From the NCBI GenBank assembly GCA_964555055.1, contig CAZKQW010000006.1, positions 62,001 through 126,000 on the forward strand: 64,000 bases of DNA. The letters are read 5' to 3'. A program made the translations under genes and the position numbers. Positions 26,082-35,085 of this stretch are shown piece after piece. The stretch is from GCA-016699445 sp964555055. GTDB lineage: Bacteria; UBA10199; JACPAL01; GCA-016699445. The notes below the pieces were generated by a model that was not told where the DNA came from, searched no databases, and saw only the letters and a program-made list of their open reading frames with translations. Numbering within the stretch: position 1 is the stretch's first letter; every line of letters starts with the position of its first letter.

Positions 26082-27839
26082 TCATTGCTTGAGAATGGCT
26101 TTTAACTCGCTAATGGGCCGACTGGATACGTTAGCGTATTGCTTACAAAACTCTTGCCTGACCTTTTGCACCTCAACCCGATTCCACCAATCGGACACAT
26201 CTTCCCATACGGCGTTAATGTGTGAGGCTGCGGATTCGGGTGATTTATGAAATATTCCCGCCTTCTCCAAACTGTCGAAATGAGGTTGAGCATTCGGCCT
26301 CAGCTCAAAATTGTCGGGGGACCAGAAAATGACCGTGGGAATGTTCCTGGATAAAGTCTCTAAAAAGCCGGTTGAGTTGTAGGTGTAGAGGAAAATGCGG
26401 CATTTCCTGATTTGCTCTTCGATAGGACGGCTGCTGTCGTCTAACACCGCTTCCGGAAACCTTTGCGCCAATTGATCGAAAAAATGCGCGTGCATTTTAC
26501 GATCCTGACCTTTGTGTATCCTGATGATGGTCTTTTTCTGGATGGCCCTGTCTAAGCCCTCGACAAACCTTGTCTGATCCCGAAAGTAAGACTTGGATTG
26601 GTTGGGACCAACAGGCCAACAGATGCTCTTATAACCCATAAGCCTCACGGGTGTCGTCACCATCAATAAATTCCCATCCCGTTTAGAAACATTCGCCTTC
26701 TTATCGACATTTGTGAAGACAAAGCCCCGACGCACGGACGGCCTTTCGTCGACCCAGCCCCATGTAAGAAAGCAATCCGCGACTTTTACTTGATGATCCT
26801 CCCCGCAATGCCACTTGCTCACACCATAAAAGCCCCCGTGTTGACCAATAATAAGCCGACTTCCCTTTTCGACTTTATCCGCGGCCCAGGATTGAAACAC
26901 TTCGCAATTTTGAAATAAATTCGAAGTCAGCATGGCTTGGGGATTATCAGGCCATGGAAGACCTTTCACGACTTCCTGCAAGTTATCGTAACCTTCCAGA
27001 TATACTATCGGTATTTGTTCGGGAATCATCGACTCCAAGAAAGCGTAGAAATCGTCTCCATCATCGCAATCAGACTTGATTTTCAAACGCTGCCGTTTTT
27101 GCAAAGAGGGTTCACAAAACCCTAAATCGGGGATTTTCCATAGCTTCGGCACCTGCCCTAAAGCTAACTGAAGCTTCATTTCCGAGAGGCGAGACATATA
27201 ACTTTGAATGACAAAAAATTCGTCGGACTTTGTAAACCAACCCAAAAATGAAGAGACTTTGGAATGGCAAATGGAAACCAGCCCCCGCTTCTTTTTCGGA
27301 GGGAAAAACGGCCCCGGCTTCGAAAACGCCTCCATAAAAGTCCATGGGATGACGCCTTGCCATTGTATGGCTTTTCCGAAAAGATAGTGGTTCCATTCGA
27401 TATTATCAGGCTCAATCGACCGCAAATCTTGAAGGATCATTCTTTCAATCGGCAAATCTAAAATCACCGTTCCTTCAATCTCATAACAATCACCCGCCTT
27501 TTTTACCATCATCCAGCGGTCAAAAAGCGTATGGGTAAAAAGATACAACCAGGGTCCGATTAAAATACGCCAATATCTCAAGGACCTTTTTTCACGATGG
27601 AAATCGTTGAGAGCCTTCGCTGTCGCCTCTAGAACTTTCTCGTAGGTTTTCTGCAGATAATGATAATCTCTATAATACAAGTCCCTATCATCCCAATGAT
27701 AAGGGACGATATCCCCCCCTAAATCTTTCCAGGAACTGGAGTTTGAGAATAACCGACACCAATCCCCCAAGAACAAAATGGGGGCGTCTTTCTTCCAGGT
27801 TCTTTCGTCCGCTGTCGTGATGAGGAACTTACCGGTCAT
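26082..27839 (-). CDS. LIC12162-family transferase-like protein
   Basis: This 585-residue protein begins FLITTADERTWKKDAPILFLGDW and contains the features of the LIC12162 family (a putative glycosyl- or phospho-transferase found in glycan loci of Leptospira and others): KSSCxxKLYVSP-type C-terminal blocks are not obvious, but IIGQHGGFYGVSKWHCGEDHQVKVADCFLTWGW and RNIPTVIFWSPDNFELRP match its conserved half, which resembles CDP-glycerol/GT-B folds. The biochemical role is not established. It overlaps the ATP-grasp gene by four bases, so the two probably act together. Confidence 0.75.
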   Translation of the reverse strand: MTGKFLITTADERTWKKDAPILFLGDWCRLFSNSSSWKDLGGDIVPYHWDDRDLYYRDYHYLQKTYEKVLEATAKALNDFHREKRSLRYWRILIGPWLYLFTHTLFDRWMMVKKAGDCYEIEGTVILDLPIERMILQDLRSIEPDNIEWNHYLFGKAIQWQGVIPWTFMEAFSKPGPFFPPKKKRGLVSICHSKVSSFLGWFTKSDEFFVIQSYMSRLSEMKLQLALGQVPKLWKIPDLGFCEPSLQKRQRLKIKSDCDDGDDFYAFLESMIPEQIPIVYLEGYDNLQEVVKGLPWPDNPQAMLTSNLFQNCEVFQSWAADKVEKGSRLIIGQHGGFYGVSKWHCGEDHQVKVADCFLTWGWVDERPSVRRGFVFTNVDKKANVSKRDGNLLMVTTPVRLMGYKSICWPVGPNQSKSYFRDQTRFVEGLDRAIQKKTIIRIHKGQDRKMHAHFFDQLAQRFPEAVLDDSSRPIEEQIRKCRIFLYTYNSTGFLETLSRNIPTVIFWSPDNFELRPNAQPHFDSLEKAGIFHKSPESAASHINAVWEDVSDWWNRVEVQKVRQEFCKQYANVSSRPISELKAILKQ

Positions 27840-28867
27840 GAGGGCAATACAACCGCTCGGGGAATGAGAGAGACTTCGACGCCCTGCTTCGGAGCTTTCA
27901 AGGGATAAGGCTGACCTAACTTTTCTGAAATAGCGGCGGCCAAAATAGGATATCCGGCCGCATGCGCGGCAACGAGGCTACCGCTTGGTCTTGGATTTAC
28001 TTCGAGAAGGCAGGGATTTCCTTCGTTATCTGTCATGAAATCCATATCATGCAGTGAGTCCAACTCCAAAGCCGCCGCGATTTTCAGGCAATAATTAGAT
28101 AAATCAAGGTTAAAAACAATGTGATTGCCCGTAAAGGGGATTCCCGCCGGATTGTTTCTCCTCCGGACGATGACGCATTGAGCTCCTGCATTCAATCTCA
28201 AGACATCAGCGTCATACGCAGGGGCATTCAGGAGGGGCATGACCATTAACGTACCCGGAAACCAACTCTCCATATTCTCTAGGGAGGGCGGGGTTTCATG
28301 ACGATTTTCCCTGGCACCCAATCCTATCCATTCCGCAGCCTTTTCCCTCTTGCCGACGAGTAATCTCATTCCCCTTCCGCCACGCCCATTGACGGGTTTC
28401 ACGATCACGTTCTTATCTGGATGCCCATAGTCTGCCAAAGCATGGATCAACTCTTGAAGATTATGGGCTAATGCATAGCATGGGACGCTTAAACCGGATC
28501 TTTCTAACGTGCGGTAAGTAGCCGCTTTGTCTCTCATGAGCTCTAATGCGCGGTAAGAGCTCGTCAGGAGCACTGCACCCGCCTGTTTTACCGTCTCTAT
28601 ATGCTGAGAGAGCTGGATTGCCTCTTGATCTGAATAAGGAACGACGAGATCGATTTTCTCCAGCGCGACGATTTCAGAAACCCTCTCCACGTAGCGATCG
28701 TGCCCTCCCGGGGGAACTGTATAAAACTTATCGGTGAAATGGCGTCCGTAAGCCTCTCTGGAAGCATCGACTCCTATAATATAAGGGCGAATGACGGGGT
28801 CTTGCTTGAGCCGGATGAGAAGATCCGGCATGACAGCCCCGCCAACGCATGTGATCAACACCCTCAT
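27836..28867 (-). CDS. ATP-grasp enzyme (carbamoyl-phosphate-synthase-like)
   Basis: This 343-residue ATP-grasp protein starts with a Rossmann-like domain (RVLITCVGG), followed by the ATP-binding segment NVIVKPVNGRGGRGMRLL near residue 153 and the metal-binding strand CLLEVNPRPSGSLVAAH near 300. Such proteins make amide, ester or phospho-anhydride bonds with ATP. It overlaps the PseI gene and the LIC12162-type gene by four bases each. It may join an amino acid or carboxylate to the ulosonic acid or its precursor. It is a different lineage from the ATP-grasp protein at 8757. Confidence 0.76.
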   Translation of the reverse strand: MRVLITCVGGAVMPDLLIRLKQDPVIRPYIIGVDASREAYGRHFTDKFYTVPPGGHDRYVERVSEIVALEKIDLVVPYSDQEAIQLSQHIETVKQAGAVLLTSSYRALELMRDKAATYRTLERSGLSVPCYALAHNLQELIHALADYGHPDKNVIVKPVNGRGGRGMRLLVGKREKAAEWIGLGARENRHETPPSLENMESWFPGTLMVMPLLNAPAYDADVLRLNAGAQCVIVRRRNNPAGIPFTGNHIVFNLDLSNYCLKIAAALELDSLHDMDFMTDNEGNPCLLEVNPRPSGSLVAAHAAGYPILAAAISEKLGQPYPLKAPKQGVEVSLIPRAVVLPS

Positions 28868-29925
28868 GACTCCATGCCTCCAGACACCGCATCTTTCGTA
28901 ATAGGCTCATCTTGATTGATACTCCGGCCTGCCACGCGACCTAATAAATCCTCGTAACTTGCGGGAGGCAAACCCACCTGCCCTTTCAAGGGACGTTTTA
29001 GGGCGGTATTCTCCTTCGAAAAAACGTCTCCAGCGGAAATGTGCGCACGGGCCACTAGGCATCTATGCCTCTCGCTGCGCACGGCTTCCTCCGCGCGCGA
29101 AGGAAGGAGACGGCCAGTGCCGTGCATTTTTTCCAAACGGCGGATTTGCGCGACCATGTGGGAGAACTCCAGGGGTTCCATGGAAATGCGATGATCGGCT
29201 CCAGGACGCTTTTTATCTAAAGTAAAATGCTTCTCAATGACGGTCGCCCCCAATGCGACAGCGGAAAGGCAGGCCAACTCATCCAAAGTATGGTCAGAGT
29301 ACCCGATAGGGACATCAAACCGGTTCTTCAGAGATGTGATTCCGTTTAAATTGATAGTGTCATCCGGAGAGGGATAGAGTGCCGTGCATTTTAATAGCGC
29401 AATACCCGGAGAACCGTTCTTTTTCGCCACTTCAACGGCCTGGGCTATCTCGTTTTCATATCCCATTCCCGTAGAAATAATGACGGGGAATTTTCGTCTC
29501 GCCGCTTCGGCAATGAGGGGAATGTTCGTCATCAAACCCGAGGATATTTTTACGGCGGGCATTTTAAGCCGAGTCATCAGATCCAAGCTCGAAAAGTCTC
29601 CGGGCGTTGAAAACAACACCATTCCTAAACGCTCCGATAACGACATCATCTCCCGCATGTCTCGATCGCCCAACTCTTTACCCTGAAACTCTGAATACGA
29701 CGCCGTTCCCACCACATAGCTTTCATCCGGATTTATGGTCTGCAGTTTCACCGCATTCGCCCCCGATGCAGCGGCTTCCTGGATCATGCGAGCGCATAAT
29801 GAAACGTCTCCATGATGATTGATCCCCACTTCCGCGATGATAAAGACGGGTTCTCCCGGTCCGATCCGAAACCGACCGACTTCAAAATTAAACTCAGAAT
29901 GGGTTAAATCGAGACACTTGTTCAT
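28864..29925 (-). CDS. pseudaminic/sialic acid synthase, NeuB family with SAF domain
   Basis: This 353-residue protein has a TIM-barrel NeuB domain beginning FIIAEVGINHHGD, with NAVKLQTINPDESY and KCTALYPSPDD, and a C-terminal SAF (antifreeze-like) domain at about 290-345 (CLVARAHISAGDVFSKENTALKRP). It condenses phosphoenolpyruvate with a 6-carbon amino sugar to make a 9-carbon ulosonic acid. With PseB, PseC, PseG-H and PseF in the same operon, PseI (pseudaminic acid synthase) is the best call; LegI or NeuB cannot be excluded from sequence. A good ribosome-binding site (AAAGGGATG) precedes the ATG. Confidence 0.88.
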   Translation of the reverse strand: MNKCLDLTHSEFNFEVGRFRIGPGEPVFIIAEVGINHHGDVSLCARMIQEAAASGANAVKLQTINPDESYVVGTASYSEFQGKELGDRDMREMMSLSERLGMVLFSTPGDFSSLDLMTRLKMPAVKISSGLMTNIPLIAEAARRKFPVIISTGMGYENEIAQAVEVAKKNGSPGIALLKCTALYPSPDDTINLNGITSLKNRFDVPIGYSDHTLDELACLSAVALGATVIEKHFTLDKKRPGADHRISMEPLEFSHMVAQIRRLEKMHGTGRLLPSRAEEAVRSERHRCLVARAHISAGDVFSKENTALKRPLKGQVGLPPASYEDLLGRVAGRSINQDEPITKDAVSGGMES

Positions 29926-29963
29926 TGGTCACATCCCTTTTGCACCGCGAATCTATCAAGCCA

Positions 29964-30650
29964 TTATACGATGAGGCGGCCGAGCTCGAACGCCTCGGCG
30001 GCCTTAAGCCCCGCGGTTGCTCCGCGCCATCTCGCGAGGTGTTCGATGGCTTCCAGCGAGCGCGGATGGGGAAAATCACGCAATTCTCGGGAGTACGCCT
30101 TCAAGGCTTCGATCTTTATCTTTAACGTGTCGGAAACGTCCACGAACCAATTCGCCGAGAAAATCGGAGTCGACTGGGGAGTACGCCATTCGGTGCTGGA
30201 GGGAGTTTCAAAAAACATGATTTGCCGCACAGGATTTTCCTGTTGGGGTCGGCAAGCCGCCAAAATAGCGTCGTGCGCGATGCGATGGTCGATATTTACG
30301 TCCGAAGAATGGTGAGTATAGACGATGTTGGGGCGATGGCGCTCGATTGCTTTTTCGATGTCTTTAACAATATGGAGGAGAGGCACCGTGTCCATCGCGT
30401 TATCGGGGTAACCCAAAAGATCTAAGTTGGTAACGCCTAAAATCTCGCAGGCCTTTTCGGCGGATTGACGGCGTTCCGAAAGTATTTCTTTTAATTTCGA
30501 TTCTTGAGGAGAACGAGCACCCACTCCATCGGCCAAGATAAGGACGGAAACCGCATCTCCTTTCTGCACGTGACGCGCTATGGTCCCGCCGCATCCCAAG
30601 ACTTCATCATCGGGGTGAGCCGCTACGATAAGGACTGAACTTTTATTCAT
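29964..30650 (-). CDS. PIG-L family deacetylase
   Basis: This 228-residue zinc amidase has the metal-binding motif AHPDDEVLGCGG at 11-22 and a later HHSSDVNIDHRIAHDA. PIG-L/LmbE enzymes deacetylate GlcNAc-type sugars, often nucleotide- or lipid-linked. It overlaps the PseG-H gene by four bases and is 38 bases before the pseI-like gene. In the Pse pathway it could remove one N-acetyl group from the diacetamido-sugar so that another acyl group can be added, but that is inference. Confidence 0.85.
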   Translation of the reverse strand: MNKSSVLIVAAHPDDEVLGCGGTIARHVQKGDAVSVLILADGVGARSPQESKLKEILSERRQSAEKACEILGVTNLDLLGYPDNAMDTVPLLHIVKDIEKAIERHRPNIVYTHHSSDVNIDHRIAHDAILAACRPQQENPVRQIMFFETPSSTEWRTPQSTPIFSANWFVDVSDTLKIKIEALKAYSRELRDFPHPRSLEAIEHLARWRGATAGLKAAEAFELGRLIV

Positions 30651-32206
30651 AGGAACCCTTCAATCTTTAATGAATAGCTGTGCGAGTAAGCGGAAGCAGG
30701 ATTTACCAACTGAAATCCCACTTTCTCAAACATTTTGCTGCTGACCCGGTTGGAAAAAAGCACTTCGGCCTTCAACATTCCAACCTGTTTTTTCTTTCGA
30801 TACTGCTCGATGCTTTGGCGGAGAATTTTTTCTCCCAAAGCCCGGCCGCGAAACGCCTTATCCACGCTGATATCAATGACCGCCTCTCTTGCTTGAGGGT
30901 CCGCATCGAATCGGACTTGGCCTATAGGTATCCCGTGCTTGTCTTCCCATAGTAACATGATGCAATTCGGATCCACCATTTTTTTACCGAACCACTCATG
31001 ATGGGCTTTAGCATTGATTTCAGAGGGGGAAAAGGAGTTTTCCCTCACGGCCGGGTCGTTTGCCCATTCCAAAAGAAGGGCCTCGTCGGAGGCTTGAACG
31101 GTCCTCGAGGTTATGATCATGGGCTGGGTATCCATGAGAGCCGCCAAGCGAAGAGCGCCGAGCCCGTCGGTGATTCCCAACGAATTTTTGGAGAAAGAGA
31201 TAAGACGTTCAGGGAATTCGATAAACTCTCTAATGGCACTCTTCCAATCATCGCTTTGAAGCGACGATGCATTTCCTAAACTAAGATGAACTCCCTTTTT
31301 TGCGAGATTTTCGGTTATCTTCTCCTGATTTTCCGAGGTCACGCCGACGATAGCCGGAACACCCAAACAGCACCTTTCCCATGTCGTACTTCCACCCGCT
31401 CCCAACATTAAATCCGAGTCTGCGATGACATTAGCGATCGTGGGAAGGCGTTGATGGATCATGGTATCCGGGCGTTTCACCGCCAATTCCATGATTTCCT
31501 TTTGATGCTGATTCCCGGAGCCTATCACAACATTCACCGAGAACGAGTCAAAGAGAGGGTCGCATAGGGCTTTTAATGCTTGAATGGTTTGATTCTTGGA
31601 ATCGACTCCGCCAAAGAAAATCAAGATTTTTTTTATCTTACCCGCATGAGCCGACCGCTCGGATCTCAGCTTGTGGAAAATGGGCTGCAAAAGCGCATAA
31701 CGCGGACCTAAGAGCTTCTGGCATGAAGGCGGAACAAACGCGTCGTATTTTTCTTCGCCTTCTATGCCGAACCCGTTCGGGTCCAAGATCATATCACAAT
31801 CATGCTTGCGATTGGCGAGATCATCGAAGACGATGATCTTTCCGACGTGGGCACGTAACTGCTTTTCCCATGACCAATCGATGGCATAGTGATCGACGAT
31901 GAGCCAATCGGGCTTAAAATTTCCGAGGGCTTTAATGCTTTGGGATGCGTCATCCTCAGCGGAAACCCCCAGCCAATGCCGATAATGGGACTCGGGATTT
32001 TTCATTAAGGGCGAATCAACGGCGGGAAGATAAACGACTTCATGCCCGGCTTCAGAGAGAAAAGATGTCATTTTTTCGGGGTAGTCACGAGAAATGAAGC
32101 GCACTTCCGCGCCTCGTTTTTTGAGTTCATCCGCGATCGTCTTGCACCGCGCCGCGTGGCCGGTACCTGTTAATAGTGATGCGTCCGTCCTGATGGCGAT
32201 TTTCAT
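30647..32206 (-). CDS. fused UDP-sugar hydrolase PseG and N-acyltransferase PseH
   Basis: I choose the ATG at 32206, two bases after the previous stop, giving 519 residues; the longer frame to 32245 extends into that gene. The N-terminal half is PseG: KIAIRTDASLLTGTGHAARC has the catalytic His at 17, and the GT-B-like nucleotide-binding part (VIGSGNQHQ; MLGAGGSTTWERCCLGVP) follows. From about residue 365 a GNAT domain begins (LLLEWANDPAVRENSF, with GRALGEKIL as the acetyl-CoA loop), typical of PseH/LegH. Fusion of both steps in one chain is unusual; they are normally separate proteins. It hydrolyses UDP and adds the N-acyl group. Confidence 0.85.
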   Translation of the reverse strand: MKIAIRTDASLLTGTGHAARCKTIADELKKRGAEVRFISRDYPEKMTSFLSEAGHEVVYLPAVDSPLMKNPESHYRHWLGVSAEDDASQSIKALGNFKPDWLIVDHYAIDWSWEKQLRAHVGKIIVFDDLANRKHDCDMILDPNGFGIEGEEKYDAFVPPSCQKLLGPRYALLQPIFHKLRSERSAHAGKIKKILIFFGGVDSKNQTIQALKALCDPLFDSFSVNVVIGSGNQHQKEIMELAVKRPDTMIHQRLPTIANVIADSDLMLGAGGSTTWERCCLGVPAIVGVTSENQEKITENLAKKGVHLSLGNASSLQSDDWKSAIREFIEFPERLISFSKNSLGITDGLGALRLAALMDTQPMIITSRTVQASDEALLLEWANDPAVRENSFSPSEINAKAHHEWFGKKMVDPNCIMLLWEDKHGIPIGQVRFDADPQAREAVIDISVDKAFRGRALGEKILRQSIEQYRKKKQVGMLKAEVLFSNRVSSKMFEKVGFQLVNPASAYSHSYSLKIEGFL

Positions 32207-32208
32207 GA

Positions 32209-33498
32209 TTAGCGCAGTTGAAATAAAGGCACTAAGGGATCGCATTCCAGTTTTTCTTTCAGCGATCCGGTTTTCACGGCATGATGAATGAGATCAAACA
32301 CGTCCTCGTAACAAGCCAGCAATCGATCGATATCTTCTGGGCTATGCGCGTAGCTTAAATTGTGCGTCCCTAAAGTGTAGATTCCGCGTTTGAACACCTC
32401 TTGGATGAAGAAGGTCTTGATTTCCCAGCTCGTGAACCCGGCAAAGTCTTTAAATTGCAGGAAAGACCAAGTGGGGTGGCCGCTAATGCTGATGAACGCT
32501 AAAAGACCTTTCACCGTCAGCATTTTTTCCACACCATTGATGATTTTTTGGCCTCTTTCCTTCAGAGTTTCAATCACGGGCTCTTCTTGGAGCTTGGTGA
32601 GCACGGCTTTCGCTGCCGCGAGGGAGAGCGTTTCGCCGCCGAAAGTGCCCGAGAAGAAGATTTTATCGACGATATCCATGTACTCGGACCTTCCGACCAA
32701 TGCTGAAAGAGGATAGCCGTTCGCAAGACCTTTTCCAAAAGTGGCGAGGTCGGGCATGATATTGAACTCCTTTTGCGCGCCTCCGGTATTATAGCGAAAC
32801 CCCGTAATGGTCTCGTCGAATATCAACAGGGCCTTATTCTGGTGCGTCAACGCCTTGACCCGATTCAAGAAATCATCTCTGGGAAAAGTCGAATTCATGG
32901 GCTCCAAGATCACTGCGGCGAATTCCCCGGGATATTTATCGAATAGAGATTGGAGGGACTCAATATCGTTGTATTTAAACGTATGGGTAAGAGACTTCAC
33001 TTCTGCGGGAACACCTAGATCTCGGAGAGTGCTCCCGATGTACCAGTCTTGCCATCCATGATAGCCACAAACGGCAACGCGCTTTTTACCCGTACAGGCG
33101 CGAGCGACGCGAACGGCGCCGGAAGTGGCGTCCGTCCCATTTTTGGCGAAACGAACCTTTTCGGCGCAAGGCACCAGATCGATGATGAGCTCGGCGACTT
33201 CGATTTCCAATGGGTGAGACAATGAGAACGTCACGCCCTTTTCCATTTGTTTTTTGACGGCGGCGTCCACGTCACGATCGCAATAGCCCAACGTCACGCA
33301 AGCCAAGGCATTCACGAAATCGACATATTCGTTCCCATCAATATCCCACAGGAGACTTCCTTTGGCATGATCCACAAAATAGGGAGACACCCCATAAGGC
33401 AAAGAGGTTTTACTCTTGCTGAATGTCTGGGAACCCAAGGGTATGACCCGTAAGGCGCGGGACAAAAGCTCTTCGGATTTTTTATATCGTTTCGACAT
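32209..33498 (-). CDS. class III aminotransferase, glutamate-1-semialdehyde-aminomutase-like
   Basis: This 429-residue PLP enzyme has the fold-type I, class III pattern: NGTDATSGAVR near 120, LLIFDETITGFR (D228 region) and FGKGLANG with PLP lysine K256. Sequence resembles glutamate-1-semialdehyde 2,1-aminomutase, but it sits inside the Pse cluster rather than a haem locus, and homologues of this kind occur in surface-glycan loci where they make amino sugars or transfer amino groups to keto intermediates. Its stop is two bases before PseG-H and it abuts the PseF-like gene. Substrate unknown. Confidence 0.72.
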   Translation of the reverse strand: MSKRYKKSEELLSRALRVIPLGSQTFSKSKTSLPYGVSPYFVDHAKGSLLWDIDGNEYVDFVNALACVTLGYCDRDVDAAVKKQMEKGVTFSLSHPLEIEVAELIIDLVPCAEKVRFAKNGTDATSGAVRVARACTGKKRVAVCGYHGWQDWYIGSTLRDLGVPAEVKSLTHTFKYNDIESLQSLFDKYPGEFAAVILEPMNSTFPRDDFLNRVKALTHQNKALLIFDETITGFRYNTGGAQKEFNIMPDLATFGKGLANGYPLSALVGRSEYMDIVDKIFFSGTFGGETLSLAAAKAVLTKLQEEPVIETLKERGQKIINGVEKMLTVKGLLAFISISGHPTWSFLQFKDFAGFTSWEIKTFFIQEVFKRGIYTLGTHNLSYAHSPEDIDRLLACYEDVFDLIHHAVKTGSLKEKLECDPLVPLFQLR

Positions 33499-34268
33499 TA
33501 TTTTTCCTTCAAGCGCCGAACATCCTCTTCTAACGACTTCTTCGTCCCTTCGTTCCTCTTAAATTTCGAATTTATCGTTACCAAACCCGGCTCTTCTTGC
33601 AGGAGCTCAAGAATATCATGAGTCGTAAAACGAGGGTTTTTCGGATACAGACCTTCATAAACCCTACGGACAAACTCGAAGTCTTCTGGTTCGTCTACCG
33701 TCCAACGTAGATGGGATAAATCACGGGCAGCGATGTAGGTCCCTTGTCGATAACGCTCCGGGTTCTGGCGTAAGAATGGGGTAACGTGTTCTCTTTGCGA
33801 AGGCAATGAAGCCTCGCGATCGGCTTCCTGCAAGCATTCGAACCGCATCACTTCAACGTCCAAGCCATCAGGAAAAGTAGGGGGAACACAGTTCGAAGCG
33901 TAATCATATCCCCCTTCTTCAAAAAAGGCGATGACCTGATCTATCACGACAGGATCCGCTAAGGGACAATCTCCCGTTAAACGGATAACCGCTTCGGGTC
34001 GATGAGGCAAAGCGGCTTGAACGAACCTGTTGAGGACATCCTTCAAACTGCCCCGATAGCACTCGATTCCAGCGCCTCGACACGTTTTAGCCAAGCCGTC
34101 ATCCGAGGCTTCAGAACTCGTGGCCACAATCAACTTATCGATTTTCTGGCAATTTCGTATGCGCTCTATCTGATGGAGAATCATCGGCTTGTCGAGGATT
34201 GGCATCAACACTTTTCCCGGAAGCCTGGATGAATCCACTCTGGCTTGAAGCAACGCCAAATTTCTCAT
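33498..34268 (-). CDS. CMP-ulosonic acid cytidylyltransferase (PseF/SpsF type)
   Basis: This 256-residue protein has the cytidylyltransferase signature LLQARVDSSRLPGKVLMPI near residue 6, IRLTGDCPLADP and LRWTVDEPEDFEFV. It belongs to the SpsF/PseF group that joins CMP to pseudaminic or legionaminic acid. With PseB, PseC, PseG-H and PseI in this operon it completes a five-enzyme CMP-pseudaminic acid set. It shares the first base of its gene with the previous stop. A second, similar gene (45976) serves the second ulosonic module. Confidence 0.82.
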   Translation of the reverse strand: MRNLALLQARVDSSRLPGKVLMPILDKPMILHQIERIRNCQKIDKLIVATSSEASDDGLAKTCRGAGIECYRGSLKDVLNRFVQAALPHRPEAVIRLTGDCPLADPVVIDQVIAFFEEGGYDYASNCVPPTFPDGLDVEVMRFECLQEADREASLPSQREHVTPFLRQNPERYRQGTYIAARDLSHLRWTVDEPEDFEFVRRVYEGLYPKNPRFTTHDILELLQEEPGLVTINSKFKRNEGTKKSLEEDVRRLKEK

Positions 34269-34831
34269 GCGGACGGTTTCTTTGCGTTTCTAGCCATCCA
34301 ATCCTCACCATTCAATATCGATATCACGCTATCGGTATATTGCCCCCTATCCCAATAGAGAGAGGGAATGCGGCCTACTTGTTTAAAATGGAATATATCA
34401 TGCATTTTCTGAGAGGCTTCATTACTCGCTGAATAAACGCTCTTCACTATCCTCATATTCAAACGAAGAAAGGCGATGCTGAGCATCAACGACATCCCCT
34501 CCAAGACGTAGGGGCCGTGGCGGAAAGACTTATCCCCAATAATAATGGCGATATCGGCATAACGATGAAGCCAATCAATCCCGCTTAAGCTCCCCACACC
34601 GATATGCTGGTCGGTGGCCTTATCCACGATGGAAAGCACAAGTCGATCCCGGCTCTTCTGCGAGGATTCATAAAACTCACGCTGCTGCTGGACAGTGTTA
34701 GGCCAGTAACGTTGAACCAAGCCGCGCGTAGTCTCCTCGTCACTGAGCCATTCATGCCATTTCCCTTCCGCGTCTTCCAGCGTAGGCGCTCTAAGGTAAA
34801 TACGCTCCCCTACCGCATAAGGATTATACAT
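34265..34831 (-). CDS. GNAT-family N-acetyltransferase
   Basis: This 188-residue protein has a GNAT fold: ERIYLRAPTLEDAEGKWHEWLSDEE at the start, IADYAIIIGDKSF-like strand and a YVLEGMSLMLSIAF acetyl-CoA segment, then KMHDIFHFKQVGRIP, the typical 'partner helix' end. Its stop is immediately before the ACP gene, so it may use an acyl-ACP rather than acetyl-CoA as donor. It lies between PseF and the ACP/FkbH block. It might be the acyltransferase that uses the ACP-bound group on the ulosonic precursor. Confidence 0.78.
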   Translation of the reverse strand: MYNPYAVGERIYLRAPTLEDAEGKWHEWLSDEETTRGLVQRYWPNTVQQQREFYESSQKSRDRLVLSIVDKATDQHIGVGSLSGIDWLHRYADIAIIIGDKSFRHGPYVLEGMSLMLSIAFLRLNMRIVKSVYSASNEASQKMHDIFHFKQVGRIPSLYWDRGQYTDSVISILNGEDWMARNAKKPSA

Positions 34832-35065
34832 CTAACCTCCTAACTTCTTAGTCAAAAGCAGAACAATGCTTTTTACGCCTTTGATGGATACGATTTCTTG
34901 ATCCGTAAATTGGACACCAAACTCCTCCTCTATCGCAAGAATAAGGTGTATGTGCTTTAAGGAATCCCATTGAGGCAGATTGTCCGGAGAAGTTTCTTCC
35001 GTAACCTCCGAGGAGGAAACCCCCATAATTCGGGAAATGATTTTATTGACCTGACTCTTATCCAA
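34832..35065 (-). CDS. acyl carrier protein
   Basis: This 77-residue protein has the acidic helix bundle of ACPs and the phosphopantetheine site DSLKH with S35 (consensus DSL). The C-terminal GVKSIVLLLTKKLGG helix is typical of ACPs that work in FkbH-type systems rather than fatty-acid synthesis. It sits next to an FkbH-like HAD gene and a GNAT gene, so it most likely carries a small acyl or glyceryl group that is loaded onto it and then transferred. Confidence 0.88.
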   Translation of the reverse strand: MDKSQVNKIISRIMGVSSSEVTEETSPDNLPQWDSLKHIHLILAIEEEFGVQFTDQEIVSIKGVKSIVLLLTKKLGG

Positions 35066-35085
35066 GGGAACCTCTAACCTTTATT

